Notes under the pieces: generated by a model
Database searches by the model: none
What the model saw: the letters and a program-made list of their open reading frames with translations, nothing else
Told to the model about the DNA's origin: nothing
Program-made: the position numbers and the translations under genes
In this document: piece by piece, positions 42,669 through 54,250 of the stretch
Layout of the letters: every line of letters starts with the position of its first letter
Position numbering within the stretch: the first letter of the stretch is position 1
From: Metallyticus violacea
Taxonomy: Eukaryota > Arthropoda > Insecta > Mantodea > Metallyticidae
Assembly (NCBI GenBank): GCA_030762175.1
Contig: CM060842.1
Span: forward strand, 44,706,001 to 44,770,000
Direction of reading: 5' to 3'
Length of the DNA: 64,000 nucleotides

Positions 42669-43860
42669 CAAGGTCTGTTCAATAAAGAATGATCATAACT
42701 TTTACAGATAATTTCTGGTGCTAAACTTTAACTTTACAATATACTGTTAGTTCCATTGTGGTCCCTTCCTTTTCCCGCTTATGAGAGGTGTGCCAGTTGA
42801 GACATATGCAGTTATGCCTACAGCAAAATGGAGGAACCCTCAACCAAAATATGCTGCTATGGAATTCTGCTTTCATCTCAACAGATTTTCAACTGAGGCC
42901 TATGCAATGTTACAGGAGGTCTATGGAGAATTTGTTCTTCCCTATGAGAAAGATTTATTATTTGACAATCAATTTCAAGGTGGACGCAGCCGTCCAGTTT
43001 GTGCTTTAACAGAAGAAGACATTTAACACCCCTGCTAACGTTGTAAGAGAGGATTATCGAATAACATTAACAACACTTTCAGAATAATTGATAAAATTCA
43101 CTGGGTGCCACCCATGCGATGGTTTTAAGACTGCTGCTTCCTGAACTAAAGGAGTTCGCGTGTGGTTGACGATGTTGTTACAGGAAGATGCGCATTTGTT
43201 TGTTTGTTTTTTTTCAAAGATAACTGCTGATGAAACTTTACATCATTTTGATCCTGAGAGCAAATAGCAGAGCTCAGTGTGGAAATCTACAACATCACCA
43301 ACACCAAAAACAGTAACTGTGGTTGCTACTGCTGTGGAAAAGTTAAGGTCAACTCATTTTTCGATTTCAAGGTATGGTTTACCAACATTTTGTAGCAGCA
43401 TAGACAACTGTAACTAGGCAATATTACAGATGTTCTGAAAATGTGCAATTTTGCATATCACATGCAAAAGCTCACGTTTCCGTGCACCATGATAATGCAT
43501 GGCGCATATCGCAAATGTTGTTGCTGAATATCTTACAAAAATCAAGGCGAGGTGTGTCTTTCACCCTCCTTATAGTTCATATTTAGCCCTGGATGACTTT
43601 ACATTTTCCCAAATTGAAGAAACACCTTTGTGGAAAGTATTTTCCATCATCAGAAGCAGTGGCGAAGACTGCGGAGTCCATTCTGAAGGATCTGTCAAAA
43701 AAATGGTTTCCAGCATGTCTTGGAAGACTGGCAGAAGCACTAAGACAGGTGCATTGCATCCAACGAGAACTATGTACTTTGAGAAGGAGAATCAAAATTA
43801 TGTGCATGAGTACAGTTTTCAAAAAAAAAAGTATGATCCCTCTTTACTGAACAGCACTCG
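42669..43860 (+). mobile_element. mariner element, decayed, both ends present
   Basis: The first 29 bp (CAAGGTCTGTTCAATAAAGA...) match the reverse complement of the last 29 bp (CGAGTGCTGTTCAGTAAAGA...) at all but about six positions. TA borders it at 42667-42668 and 43861-43862. Total length 1192 bp is normal for a slightly deleted mariner. Confidence 0.88.
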
Positions 43861-43865
43861 TAAAC
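42781..43865 (+). pseudogene. mariner transposase pseudogene
   Basis: The N-terminal helix-turn-helix remains in an 81-codon frame: AAMEFCFHLNRFSTEAYAML, then LLFDNQFQGGRSRPV (equivalent of F-WH-RF-GR-S-EDD-R-GRP). Further on come CTMIMHGAY (HDNARPH block, heavily changed), YSSYLALDDF(T)F (PPYSPDLAPSDYHLF block), then KKWFPACLGRLAEALRQVHC (RW-KCI block). Catalytic residues are lost. Confidence 0.8.
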
Positions 43866-44500
43866 AACTATTTATGATTTAAGCAAAATGCGAATTCGTT
43901 GTTGGTTCACTCATTGGTAGGTTAGGTTAGCTATGTAATAACTTCTTTTTTTATTAGATTGAATCATAAGAATACACGAAATAAGTTTTCTCAGTCAGAA
44001 AACGATGTTTTTATTCTAAATTCTTGTTTGCAATATTTAGATGATCATATCTAATTAATACATACTTTGTGACTTTTACAACACATTGATAAAACTATAC
44101 AGAACGGAATGAAAATTTATACTATAATTTTATGGGATGGTTCGATTATATAAATGGAACAAATAATTCCACTCTATAAAGTGAAATTGTAAATTTTACT
44201 ACATTTATACGGTTCAAATTGCAGAGTTTTAAATTTGCATGCAAAAATGCAGTTACATAGACAAGTTTTTTAAAAATATATATTTTCGGTATAGTTTTTA
44301 TATTCCTTGTCTTGTTTGCTATTTTTTTTCTTTCTATTGCCACCACGCACAGTTTCTCTCCTTCAAACCTGTGTCCCCGCACTCCTTATGTCGCTGTTTT
44401 TTTTTGATATGAAATAATCGTTAAAATTTGATACGAAATGTATTTAGATAATTCCCTTTATCATAAATTTTGTATGATAAGATTTGAATTTAATTTCTAT

Positions 44501-44759
44501 ATTGTTTTATTTACTTATTTGCTCTTTAACATCCGAGGTCATCAGCTTCCCATTCCATTCAGGGCATGAAATGACCGTTCAGTTTTGCTCAGAGGCCTCT
44601 TCTCTCAGGCAGGAGGTTCTTTGACGTGCCGTAAATCTACGACACGTGACCAACGGTTTTACTTCTCTTCCGAAGGAAGTCGTCCCTAGGATCGACCCTC
44701 AAACCGCAATCTTGGATGTATGAGGGAAGAATGGGTAATACTATACCACCAGGACCGAC
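44501..44759 (-). mobile_element. SINE-A copy 6 with imperfect target duplication
   Basis: TAATTTCTAT (44491-44500) and TAAATTCTAT (44760-44769) flank it. On the minus strand the head reads GTCGGTCCTGGTGGTATAG. The body is shortened by an internal deletion next to the B box. Confidence 0.88.
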
Positions 44760-45079
44760 TAAATTCTATGTACACAAAACTGTTGTCAATTAGATTTAAA
44801 TTAAATGCATTTTATTTTAACATTTTATATTCAATATCACACGACTTTTATATGATATTTGTTGACCTTATAGTACGGTTGTTTCGTTGTTAAACGGCAG
44901 CATAAAAAAAATAAATAAACACATTGCTGAAAATAATTTCAAACAGCTACTGCTAAACATGAGTGCCTCCACTAGAACACAGTCCTTAGCTATCAACACC
45001 TGGTATGACTTATGTGAAGCTTCAACTTCTGCCGACATTCAATGACAATCTCTTGTGTGGTAATTCGGCGATTCGCTCT

Positions 45080-45500
45080 TAAAGGTTGTCTGTTTGTACT
45101 AGAATTGTGCAAAAAACACCATTGGCATTCTAATTTCCATTGTTTTATTTTCTTGGTGTCAATAGACGTTCTATTAGAAAAATGTAACTTTTTTCCAAGA
45201 AATACACATTTTAATAATTATTAACATCTACACATGGGCTGCAATTATGAGCCCCTGTCTAAATTTCAATTCTCTGAAAGTAGCATATCAATAGCACCTT
45301 CCATTTCAGAAACATTTCCGGTGCAAGTATTAGATGATTCACCCAGTATGTGTAATGGTAAATATAAATCCTTAGACCGCATTAGCAGGATTGTTTCGCT
45401 TTTTAAGTTTAATTAAGCATTTTTATCTTTGTAGTTTGTTCTAGTCTTTTTGCTTAGAATATTTGAAGAAACGTATTTCTGTATTCAGCATGCGGCATGT
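45080..45500 (+). repeat. 0.4-kb repeat, left of an inverted pair
   Basis: From CTAGAATTGTGCAAAAAACA to TCTGTATTCAGCA this stretch is about 80% identical to the reverse complement of 48120-48477. It includes the phrase GATGATTCACCC, the reverse of a GGGTGAATCATC motif seen at ends of some DNA transposons. ORFs inside are not recognised. Confidence 0.85.
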
Positions 45501-45929
45501 ACTCTTAATTCCGTAGTACATTTATTCAAATTAGCATATATGTTAACATCCTTACTTATGTGACACATACAAAAAGATACAACGAAAAACATTAATTAAA
45601 TATTTCGAGCCTGTTAGGATCCTCCTCACTGTAAAGAAGGAAGCAATCAAAGTGAATATTTTGTTTATTCATGTAGACAAGATATTCATTAAGCTCTTAA
45701 AGATAGATTTTTAGAGGCTGGTAATTCAGAATTTATTTAGTTATTGTAAGAGCCCAAAAGTTCAGGCTTTTTATTTTGTTTAAGATAGGCATGCCAAACG
45801 ACTCTTAAAATATTGAAATAATGTAAAATAGGCATTTATTAATGGTGAAAAACAGAGTAATATAAATTATTATTAATAACATTGGTATTTAATGTACTTA
45901 ATTTTTATTATATAATTAAAGTACTTAAG

Positions 45930-46260
45930 CTTACTTTTCTTGATTACAAGCAGCAATGATTTTTCAAGGCATCAACTGTTATAGTCAGTCGCTTGTCAGA
46001 GAAAACATTTTTCATCTTGAAACGGCACGTTCTACTTGCACTGAAATAATTGGAGCATATTTAAACCCAGTTATTTCGGAAGCACTCATATCAATTACAA
46101 CAGAACATTTACCTTTCAGGATATCATAAAAATGTTGATCAAGACATAGTAAAGTAGTTTTGAATAGTCCTGACGAATAATCAAAAATACGCAGTGGTTT
46201 CTGGCATATTCATTTCCTATTTATGCGTTTATAAGGGAATCAGGTAAGTATCTCTCTTAC
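45930..46260 (-). pseudogene. hAT-type transposase C-terminal relic
   Basis: The minus-strand frame reads FKYAPIISVQVERAVSR, then KMFSLTSD, matching the (Y)KYAPxTSxxVERSFSxxK block followed by LSDRR of hAT dimerisation domains. Upstream, PLRIFDYSSGLFKTTLLCLD is less certain. A stop interrupts it. Further hAT-like text may lie at 47220-47450, split off by SINE-A copy 7. Confidence 0.6.
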
Positions 46261-46889
46261 TTTCGTACTAAACACATTGTAGCGACTGTTTATTGGTCAG
46301 TTGTAACGCTCTCATCTTCCTCTCTTGCAATTGTTTGTTACATTTATGCAGTTGAGAAGTTACTCCCACCACAAATGTCCTAGAATGGTCTCACAAAGAT
46401 CAATACAAGGACTATTCAAAACTACAGTACGTCCCTCAGTCTCTCTATTTCCAGGTATTCGCGTTCCTTTCATTAATGAAGGTCCTGCTATTTAAAGAGC
46501 TTAAGTTGGTTGGGGAGAGAATTTTTGACTTCTTATAAAGAAATAAATGCATAACAATCTTCTCAATAGGTATTTTTGTGAACTGAACATGTAATGTAAT
46601 TTTTATAGCTTTTTTTTCATTTCGATATATTGAAAATCTTTATATGCCTTTAAAATGCGTAAATAATCGCAGAAAAATCCATAACGATCCAAAGCAGACA
46701 AAAGATTTTAAATCTTAAAATTGACAACAGAACCAAAATAGCAAAACAGGCAAAATTAAAACTCACCCTACCGACCCCAAATGTATGGAAACATGTTCAT
46801 TTCTATCTGGTTCTTAAACATATCCACCTAGATAAAAAAGATATTTACCTAACTTCCGGCTGTGGTATCATCCTCTCTCAATTCAGAGT

Positions 46890-47184
46890 GTTTTTTATTT
46901 GTTTATTTAAGGACGCTCTTTAACATCTCGGGTCATCAGCGTTCCATTCAATTCAGGGCGTGAAACGGCCGACAAATTTTGCTCAGAGGCCTCTTCTTTC
47001 AAGCTTGAGGTTCTTTATCGTGCCGTAAATGTACGACACGGGACCCAGGGCTTTACTTCTCTTCCGAAGTAAGCCAACTTACGATCTTTACGCCCGAAAA
47101 AATCCATCGATCCTGGCCGGGTTCGAACCCGCGACCTTGAGCTTAGAAGGCAAGTATGATTACAACTACACCATCAGGACCGAC
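46890..47184 (-). mobile_element. SINE-A copy 7, full length, perfect 9-bp target duplication
   Basis: ATTCAGAGT at 46881-46889 and 47185-47193 borders it exactly, so this copy defines the family: 295 bp. On the minus strand the head is GTCGGTCCTGATGGTGTAGT. Its A box TGGTGTAGTTG fits TRGYNNARNNG and its B box is GGTTCGAACCC. The tail is AATAAACAAATAAAAAA. It is the best-preserved copy in the window and probably the youngest. Confidence 0.96.
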
Positions 47185-48119
47185 ATTCAGAGTTTAATAG
47201 CCTTATTGGCCACAGTTAAATCTTTTTGAATGGCATTTCTTTAACACTGTTTTCCTTTTTATTACCTATTACTGTTACTATTTTAGGTAACATAATATTT
47301 TTATTCTGTTTGAAGAGTTTTACAGAGTGGGTCATAAATGCAATACACGAAAAATAATTAGCACATCTAACAAGAATGACGTGACCTTCATCTGTTTCGT
47401 CACATTCCTGTGATATCGTGATCAAATTTAACACTGTTCACTTTCGGCCAGCAATTGCTTGATTTATAACAGAAAGATCAGTTGGTCTTTTTGTCAAACA
47501 CAGAATTCCTGGATTCGTAGTTATTTATTTTTTTTTTTGAAACCCCTACCGTGACTATTTCCCGAATAGAATTGTCCAGTGGCACCTCTAGAGAATGAAA
47601 TTCAGTTCCGAATGCATGCTGACTCAGAAATTGACATTGTTTCTGCATAGAGTGTTACTTGTTTGTATTCCTTTGTGACTCATTCATTGAATTTGTATCG
47701 CCAGTGCCTCGTTAGCCCGCTGAAAATCGGCATTTCCCAGGATGCAGAGCGAGAAAGTGGAGCTGGACCCACTGCAGGAAGGTTTAATAATTTACTCCGA
47801 CTGCAAATCTGCATTACACATATGTATATTGACATTGTATTGCCTATGCCAGGACTTGAACACGAGTGCTTTACACGTCACGGAATCTTCTGAAACAAAA
47901 TAATAAATAAAACGTGCACCAGCTCAGCATTATTGGCAGCAAAGGAGGGAGGGGCAGTGGATTTTGATTTGTTACTTTTGGATTGTAAACAGGAATTATA
48001 AAATGCGCATTGTGCCATGGAGGAAGTAAAGATGGAGATAACGAAACATTACATTTAGATCGATAGGAAACAGAAGTAAGAATTAACATACATATATGCT
48101 AATTTGAATAAATACACTC

Positions 48120-48477
48120 TAAGACTACAAGTCGCTTGCTGAATACAGAAATACGATTCTTCAAATGTTCTAAGCAAAAAGACAAGAACAACAATAGAAA
48201 GATGAAAAACGTTTAATTCAACTTAAAAAGTGAAACAATCTTGCTAATGCGGTCTAAGAATTCATGCTTACCGTAACATATACAGGGTGAATCATCTAAT
48301 CCTTGCACTGCAAATATTTCTGAAATTGGAGGTGCTATTGATGTGCTGCTTTCATAGAAAGTTTAGATCTTGAAAAAAGTTACTTTTTTCAAATAGAACA
48401 ATGTCTATTGACACCAAGAAAATAAAATTAGAGGAAATTAGAATGCCATTGGTGTTTTTTGCACAATTCTAGTGCAA
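48120..48477 (-). repeat. 0.4-kb repeat, right of an inverted pair
   Basis: Reverse-complement partner of 45080-45500. Between the pair lie 2.6 kb holding the hAT relic and a SINE. The pair may be long inverted ends of one element or two independent insertions of one repeat. Confidence 0.85.
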
Positions 48478-48544
48478 GTAGTTTACGAGCTATAGCAATA
48501 TGAACATTTTAAATATCTAGTTGTCTATTCCATTTAACTGCACT

Positions 48545-49400
48545 TAGTTACTAGGCTACGATGTTCATAGGTTTATTATGTGTAAGGCAATGATTAGGTC
48601 CTCCTTGTTATATGGAAGTGAGGTTTGGAGATGGAATAATATAGGTGGTCTAAATAAATAACAATGTGATTTCTGGAAGGAAATTCTAGGGGGGAAGGCA
48701 CATCGAACTATCGAACCAGAGGTAGGATGCTGGGAAGGCGCAGTGTACAGCAAAATAAATGCAATTATATACGGACTAAGAATGATTAAAGGACAACAAA
48801 CAACCCTGAGGGCAATATGCTACCGGCACCAATTAAACAACATGCATTACTCAAAATGGTGGGCGGCGGTTGTACAGCGGGAGTTGTCAAAAATCGGTTT
48901 AAATAATATTTGACAGAAAGGTATTGAAAACTGGCATGGCGTAGTGATAGAAGTTAAAAGATGCCTGTCTGACATTAGCCGGCAGGAAATCGAGGCGGAA
49001 TGCATGCAGATGTCACCTCTGGACCTGCAGAGCGAAATTAAAACTAGATGAGGCAAAGAGACCTATATCATGGAGCTAGACATAAATCAGAGGTCGGGAA
49101 TATCATGGCTTAGACTGAGGCTGGAAGACACGTAAGGTTGTTGATGAGGAAGGCAGAAGGATTTTCCCCATTATGCTCGGAACCGGAAGAATGGATGCAC
49201 ATTTTGTTTAAGTTTGCACAGGCAAAAGGTACTAGAATAAAATTTCTCCGGGATTCATTTTTGACTTCCAGTAGGGGGAGACTGGCATGTTGGGACTTAA
49301 TTGTAAATAACTGGCTAGATTTGGGAATTTTCCTAAATGAAGTACATAGTTTTAGGGACAAAAATTCGATAAACATTGTACATAAATAACACTAAAGTTT
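48545..49400 (+). pseudogene. Non-LTR retrotransposon 3' end relic
   Basis: The + frame reads MIRSSLLYGSEVWRW, then FWKEILGGKAHRTIEPEVG, then GAVYSKINAIIYGLRM and WWAAVVQRELSKIGL. The LLYGSExW block followed by FxxxxLG is the usual post-RT region of LINE ORF2. In-frame stops (for example after GGLNK and after NNI) show decay. It runs directly into the (GTAT)n array, which may represent its original 3' tail. Confidence 0.6.
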
Positions 49401-49425
49401 ATACGACTATCAGAATTATTGTACG

Positions 49426-50652
49426 TATGTCTGTATGTCTCATGCGGGTATGTATGTATGTATGTATGTATGTATGTATGTATGTATGTATGTATGTATG
49501 TATGTATGTATGTATGTATGTATGTCTCATGCGTGTATATAAGTATGTATGTATGCATGTGTGTATGTATGTATGTCTGTATGTCTCATGCGTGTATATA
49601 TGTATGTATGTATGTATGTATATATGTGTGTCTGTATGTCTCATGCGTGTATGTATGTATGTATGTCTCATGCGTGTATATATGTATGTATGTCTGTATG
49701 TCTTATGCGTGTATATATGTATGTATGTATGTATGTATGTCTCATGCGTGTATGTATGTGTGTATGTATGTATATCTGTCTGTATGTCTCATGCGTGTAT
49801 ATACGTACGTACGTACGTACGTACGTATGTATGTATGTATGTATGTATGTATGTATGTATGTATGTATGTATGTATGTATGTATGTATGTATGTATGTAT
49901 GTGTGTATGTATGTATGTATGTATGTGTGTATGTATGTATGTCTGTCTGTAAGTCTCATGCGTGTATATGTGTATGTATGTATGTATGTATGTATGTATG
50001 TATGTATTTATGTATGTATGTATGTATGTAATTATGTATGTATGTCTCATGCGTGTATATAAGTATGTATGTATGCATGTGTGTATGTATGTATGTATGT
50101 ATGTCTGTATGTCTCATGCGTGTATATATATATATGTATATATGTATGTCTGTATGTCTCATGCGTGTATGTATGTATGTATGTCTCATGCGTGTATATA
50201 TGTATGTATGTCTTATGCGTGTATATATGTATGTATGTCTCATGCGTGTATGTATGTGTGTATGTATGTATATCTGTCTGTATGTCTCATGCGTGTATAT
50301 ACGTACGTACGTACGTACGTATGTATGTATGTATGTATGTATGTATGTATGTATGTATGTATGTATGTGTGTATGTATGTATGTCTGCCTGTATGTATGT
50401 ATGTATGTATGTATGTATGTATGTATGTATGTATGTATGTATGAATGTATGTATGTATGTTTGTATGTATGTATGTATGTATGTATGTACGTATGTATGT
50501 ATGTATGTATGTATGTATGTATGTATGTATGTATGTATGTATGTGTGTATGTATGTGTGTATGTCTGTCTGTAAGTCTCATGCGTGTATATGTGTATGTA
50601 TGTATGTATGTATGTATGTATGTATGTATGTATGTATGTATGTATGTATGTT
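49426..50652 (+). repeat. Compound (GTAT)n array with higher-order units
   Basis: About 1.2 kb of ATGT/GTAT tetramers interrupted regularly by CTCATGCGTGTATATA-like segments and by ACGT runs. Longer blocks repeat: the segment starting TCTCATGCGTGTATATAAG at about 49523 recurs at about 50045, and GTCTGTCTGTAAGTCTCATG at 49941 recurs at 50563. All ORFs in this stretch (MYVC- or THIH-type) are artefacts. Confidence 0.97.
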
Positions 50653-50831
50653 TAAAAAATGAAATATTTTACAACAGCACGAATGGTCTTGCGACCCATG
50701 AGACTGTGATGTGCTGCTACTACCACCACTACCACTACCACGACATATTTTGTTTCCTTTACGTGAATGCATTTGAGTTTACTTGCCAGTACTTTATGAT
50801 AGTACTTGAAGTTGGACGTGCTCTAAGATGA

Positions 50832-51215
50832 TATTTACTAATGCTGAAAAGACGACATGCTCGTTGTATATGGAGAATGTAGGGAAACTTGTTCTTTCTT
50901 GCTGAAAGATAACCCAATGGACGTATTACGCTTGTCTTCACCGATTATTTCAACATCGTTGGATCGGACGAAGGGGAGCTATACTTTGGTCTGCCCGTTC
51001 AGCAGTTTTGGCCCCTTTAGACATTTCTCTGTGGAAAAAGCTAAAAAAACGCTGTCTACAAGGATATACAAGAAGGTATGAAACGACGTATCGCAGCTGC
51101 CTGTTCTGAAACTTCTGCTGAAATGCTATAACATGTACAGCAATCTTTACATGACAGATTGGAAGTTTTTATTGTACCTGGTGGTCATCCGTTTAAACAC
51201 AACCTGTGAAGGCCA
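50832..51215 (+). pseudogene. DUF4817/Tc3-type transposase relic, internally deleted
   Basis: The start reads FTNAEKTT-LVVYGECRE, matching the YTNAEYADMVxVYGxCxGNxxxA opening of DUF4817. It jumps, without the middle of the protein, to SARSAVLAPLDISLW (RSPDLSPLDFFLW block), then KKRCLQGYTRR and WKFLLYLVVI-like text for the C-terminus. Most of the DDE core is missing, so this is a short derivative. Confidence 0.7.
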
Positions 51216-51609
51216 GTTTTCTCTTTCTTCTTAATAGCAATTGTTTATTCATTCTTCTATTTTTTAAGAGAGTGCTGACACATATTACAGTAGAAACACA
51301 TAAGTACAAAATGTATGATATGTTTTCATGGAAATTTAGAAATAAAAACTCACACTAAATAGGAAAAGTAAAGTGTCCCTACCCGTGTATGGGCCGTACC
51401 GCAGTGTGGGCTGATGGTTGTAGGATGTTTTTTTGAGGTTTAGGAAGTAGCGTTGATGGAAATAGCGCTAGACTTTCTTGGGGATGCTGAATATGGACAT
51501 GTCCTAATAACCAGGACATCACCTTGAAACTTGGTTTTTGGTTTGTCTTGGCAATTATAATTGCCTAGCGAACAAATGAGTAGGGTAATCTGTAGTACAA
51601 TTTTATGAC

Positions 51610-51900
51610 TCAGCGCTTAATTTCATCCTCTGTGTATGGAAGCGAGGAGATTTCATACAGAAGTCTGATAGGGGAGCATCTGTATACAGAATATATTGTT
51701 CTGTGCTCTTTGAAGAAACTGACTACTACCAAGCCCCAAATTTCGCAAGCATACAACATGATGGGGACAGTCAGAGCTTCAAACATGTAAAGTTTCAAGT
51801 GGACAGACATCGCTTTTGAGCTGAATACAGAAGTCAGTTGAGCAATTGCTCCCTAAACCTTGTGAGATGTAAGCAAACACACTTTGGGAAGCACTGGTCT
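51610..51900 (-). pseudogene. Non-LTR retrotransposon fragment
   Basis: The minus frame contains LKLYMFEALTVPIMLYACEIWG, cut here at LKLYMFEALTVPIMLYACEI for length. It equals the KLxxxxVxPxLLYGxExWG block behind a LINE reverse transcriptase. Only this portion is left. Confidence 0.55.
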
Positions 51901-52692
51901 AATACTATTGTCACAGCTGATTTTGCGGACGAATCAATCACAAGTATGTTTGTATTACGTAATGATATACTGAGCGATACTATTGCCCCCCTTTCTTAGT
52001 GAGGTATGCACGGAGAAAAATGAAGATTGTGAATTTCTGGGAACATCTAAAAGTTCGTCACATCAAGTGACAGATGATGTGGCTATCTCGACTTTCCCTC
52101 TTTACTCTCTATATAACGTTGCCATTTTTGAAGTCGAAATGTCTAGACATCTATGACTACATATTTTGTCAGCGGGAAAGTAAATTTTTACAAAAAATTC
52201 ATTCCCTCTAAGACCCGACAGCCTGAGATAAAGGCAAGGCCTCCGCAGTGACCTCTGTTTCTTCTGTCTCCGGCCCAGGACTTCATCGATAGAGGGAGAC
52301 ATCCGGTCGCTTATCGCGCGGCTTTCAAGATCGAAGGACGCCATCTATCAGGCAGCTCTCCAATTTTCCTCATGAGGCTGGGTCGACAGCGTTCTAGACC
52401 TCCCAAACTTAGAAATAGTCCGGAAATCGTACGGGGGGATTTCCCGGTTACTGAGAACACTTAAAAATAAATGCATCTTTAATTTTTCTGATGCTGCTGT
52501 TGCTGGTTTTTCTCAAGATAGAATGTAGAATGAACAATTATAATTTTTCCATCACTAACAAAGCTCTCATCGATCTTTTATCTCCTCAGATATTTTACCA
52601 GCATTATTAGTTCAGATGAATATATTCAAAGAACTTTAATGAGTAGGCTTTGTCAAATGGTGTCTTAATCTAATAATGAGAAACACTAAACC

Positions 52693-53130
52693 TTTGAATC
52701 GAGCGGGGTGGCTCAGGCGGTAACGGTTCCGACTCGGTTTCAGGAGGTCTCGGGTTCAATTCCCGTTGAGCTGGCCATTTGACCTTAAGTTTTATCGTGC
52801 TTCCCTTTGGTCACTTAGGCTAACGCAGAGGTGGATATTTACATTTCACAAACTTTCCACTATCTCATTTCATATCATTTCATTCCTTTGGTTCTGTTAC
52901 AGGGTCGAAAGTGCCAGGGCCAGGTGGACTGGCGCGGTGTGACGGTGGCTTGCGCTTTAGAAAGGCTTTTGTCCTGGCGTCTGAAAGTGAAGCGGACTTT
53001 GCGAGGAGCTCACGAATGGGGGAGAGCTTCTACCGGCACAAGAGTGCTCTATCATGTAAGGGACATGTAAGGGGCGGCTGCGTCCGCGTAGTCATCGCCC
53101 GGTCTATCCCTATGCCATCTCTTTAAATGA
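52693..53130 (+). mobile_element. SINE-E, tRNA-derived with about 350-bp body
   Basis: The head GAGCGGGGTGGCTCAGGCGG carries an A box, and CTCGGGTTCAATTCCCGTTG a B box. The body from about 52895 (CTGTTACAGGGTCGAAAGTG) is shared with the minus-strand copy at 10498-10875. ORFs inside are incidental. Borders are approximate and no target duplication was found. Confidence 0.7.
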
Positions 53131-53704
53131 TACTTAACAGAGAAAGTTAAAAAGTCTGGACACTTTTAGAATCAGGCCTGGACGCTGAATTGGTAATAAA
53201 ACGTGATCAGGTGGCAGACCTATCTGTACCCTTACTATATTAATGTTCAATTACAGTGTATATTTTAGTAAAACAGGATATTTGTAATTGAGTTTCCAAC
53301 TATAATACAATACGAAATGAATAATCATGTCAACAGATATCTGAGATACGTTAATATAAACGTTACAATACATTACCACTTTATCTAAACGTCTAATCAA
53401 AGTTGTATTTTGGCGAATGCGGTCCTTTTCTCTTGTTTGCATGGTAGGTGCAAATAAAACGCAACACTCATGCAATGAGGTGGGGTAGCTATAAGAAAAA
53501 TTAGGTTGATATAATATCTGTCAGGTGAATTAAACAATACACTTGAACTGTGTTGCCATAGTAACAAGCCGTGACCTCACAGAAACCAAAATAGCACAGG
53601 ATGCATTAATTACACGCCTGAAAATGTACACAGCATGGGTTTACACATCGATTTCATATGCATCATTTGGAGCCGCTATTTGCTGGATTTCCTTTCTGGG
53701 CTAG

Positions 53705-53800
53705 GTATCGACGTAGCGTAGTTGGTTAGACATCTGCTACCCTTCCAATAGAATCCTAGTTCGATTGATATCAGCTTTGTTTCCTGTCGCATAAGTTGCT
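53705..53800 (+). repeat. tRNA-like segment, possible SINE head
   Basis: GTAGCGTAGTTGGTTAGACA resembles a D-arm with an A box, and CCTAGTTCGATTGA a B box 40 bp later. The acceptor stem is not convincingly paired, so it is not called a tRNA gene. No second copy is seen. Confidence 0.4.
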
Positions 53801-54164
53801 GGTCATTAATGTCGAATGCCTTTCAGTTAGATCTTCAGGATGATTTATGCACATTATAAAATTTAGCCCGACACACTTTAGCGATAGATCGACATGCTTC
53901 TAGGTGATGTCTCACTGAAGCTGATCTAAATCTTTTCTTGTCACAATTTCTCTCTATCGCTGGTCGCTTATCCTGCACATACAATTGGAGTTGTTGCCAT
54001 GTTACCAAATATCCAGGCTGTACGTAAAGTTGTGTCTCTAACATAACATATTGCTCATCTATCAACCTTGTGGCAGACTGGATTTTCATAGCTTTAATAG
54101 TTTATAAGTACATCGGTTTTAAGTACAGGTATCGCGAAGTTTCCAAGAAGAGAGGAAAAACTAC

Positions 54165-54250
54165 CTTCATGCTGTTATGAAATATCTGCACAAAAAAGGT
54201 TTAAAACCAAGAGAAATTATTCATAAAGATGAGGGTAATATATCGGGCGC
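54165..54250 (+). pseudogene. Short mariner-like N-terminal fragment
   Basis: AVMKYLHKKGLKPREIIHKD resembles the opening helix-turn-helix of some mariner transposases (IKYLxxKGxxPxEIHxD). It ends within about 30 residues and is low confidence. Confidence 0.35.

Noticed and set aside
47029..47229. ORF with [21 protein letters not shown] text
   Set aside because: It is the translation of the SINE-A head (B box region), a common artefact of tRNA-derived SINEs.
49376..50662. Long ORFs of 90-228 codons on both strands (MYVC and THIH repeats)
   Set aside because: They are translations of the (GTAT)n array, open in several frames at once. Not proteins.
52705..52775. Possible tRNA gene
   Set aside because: A and B boxes are present, but the acceptor and anticodon stems are poor and a SINE body follows, so it is a SINE head.
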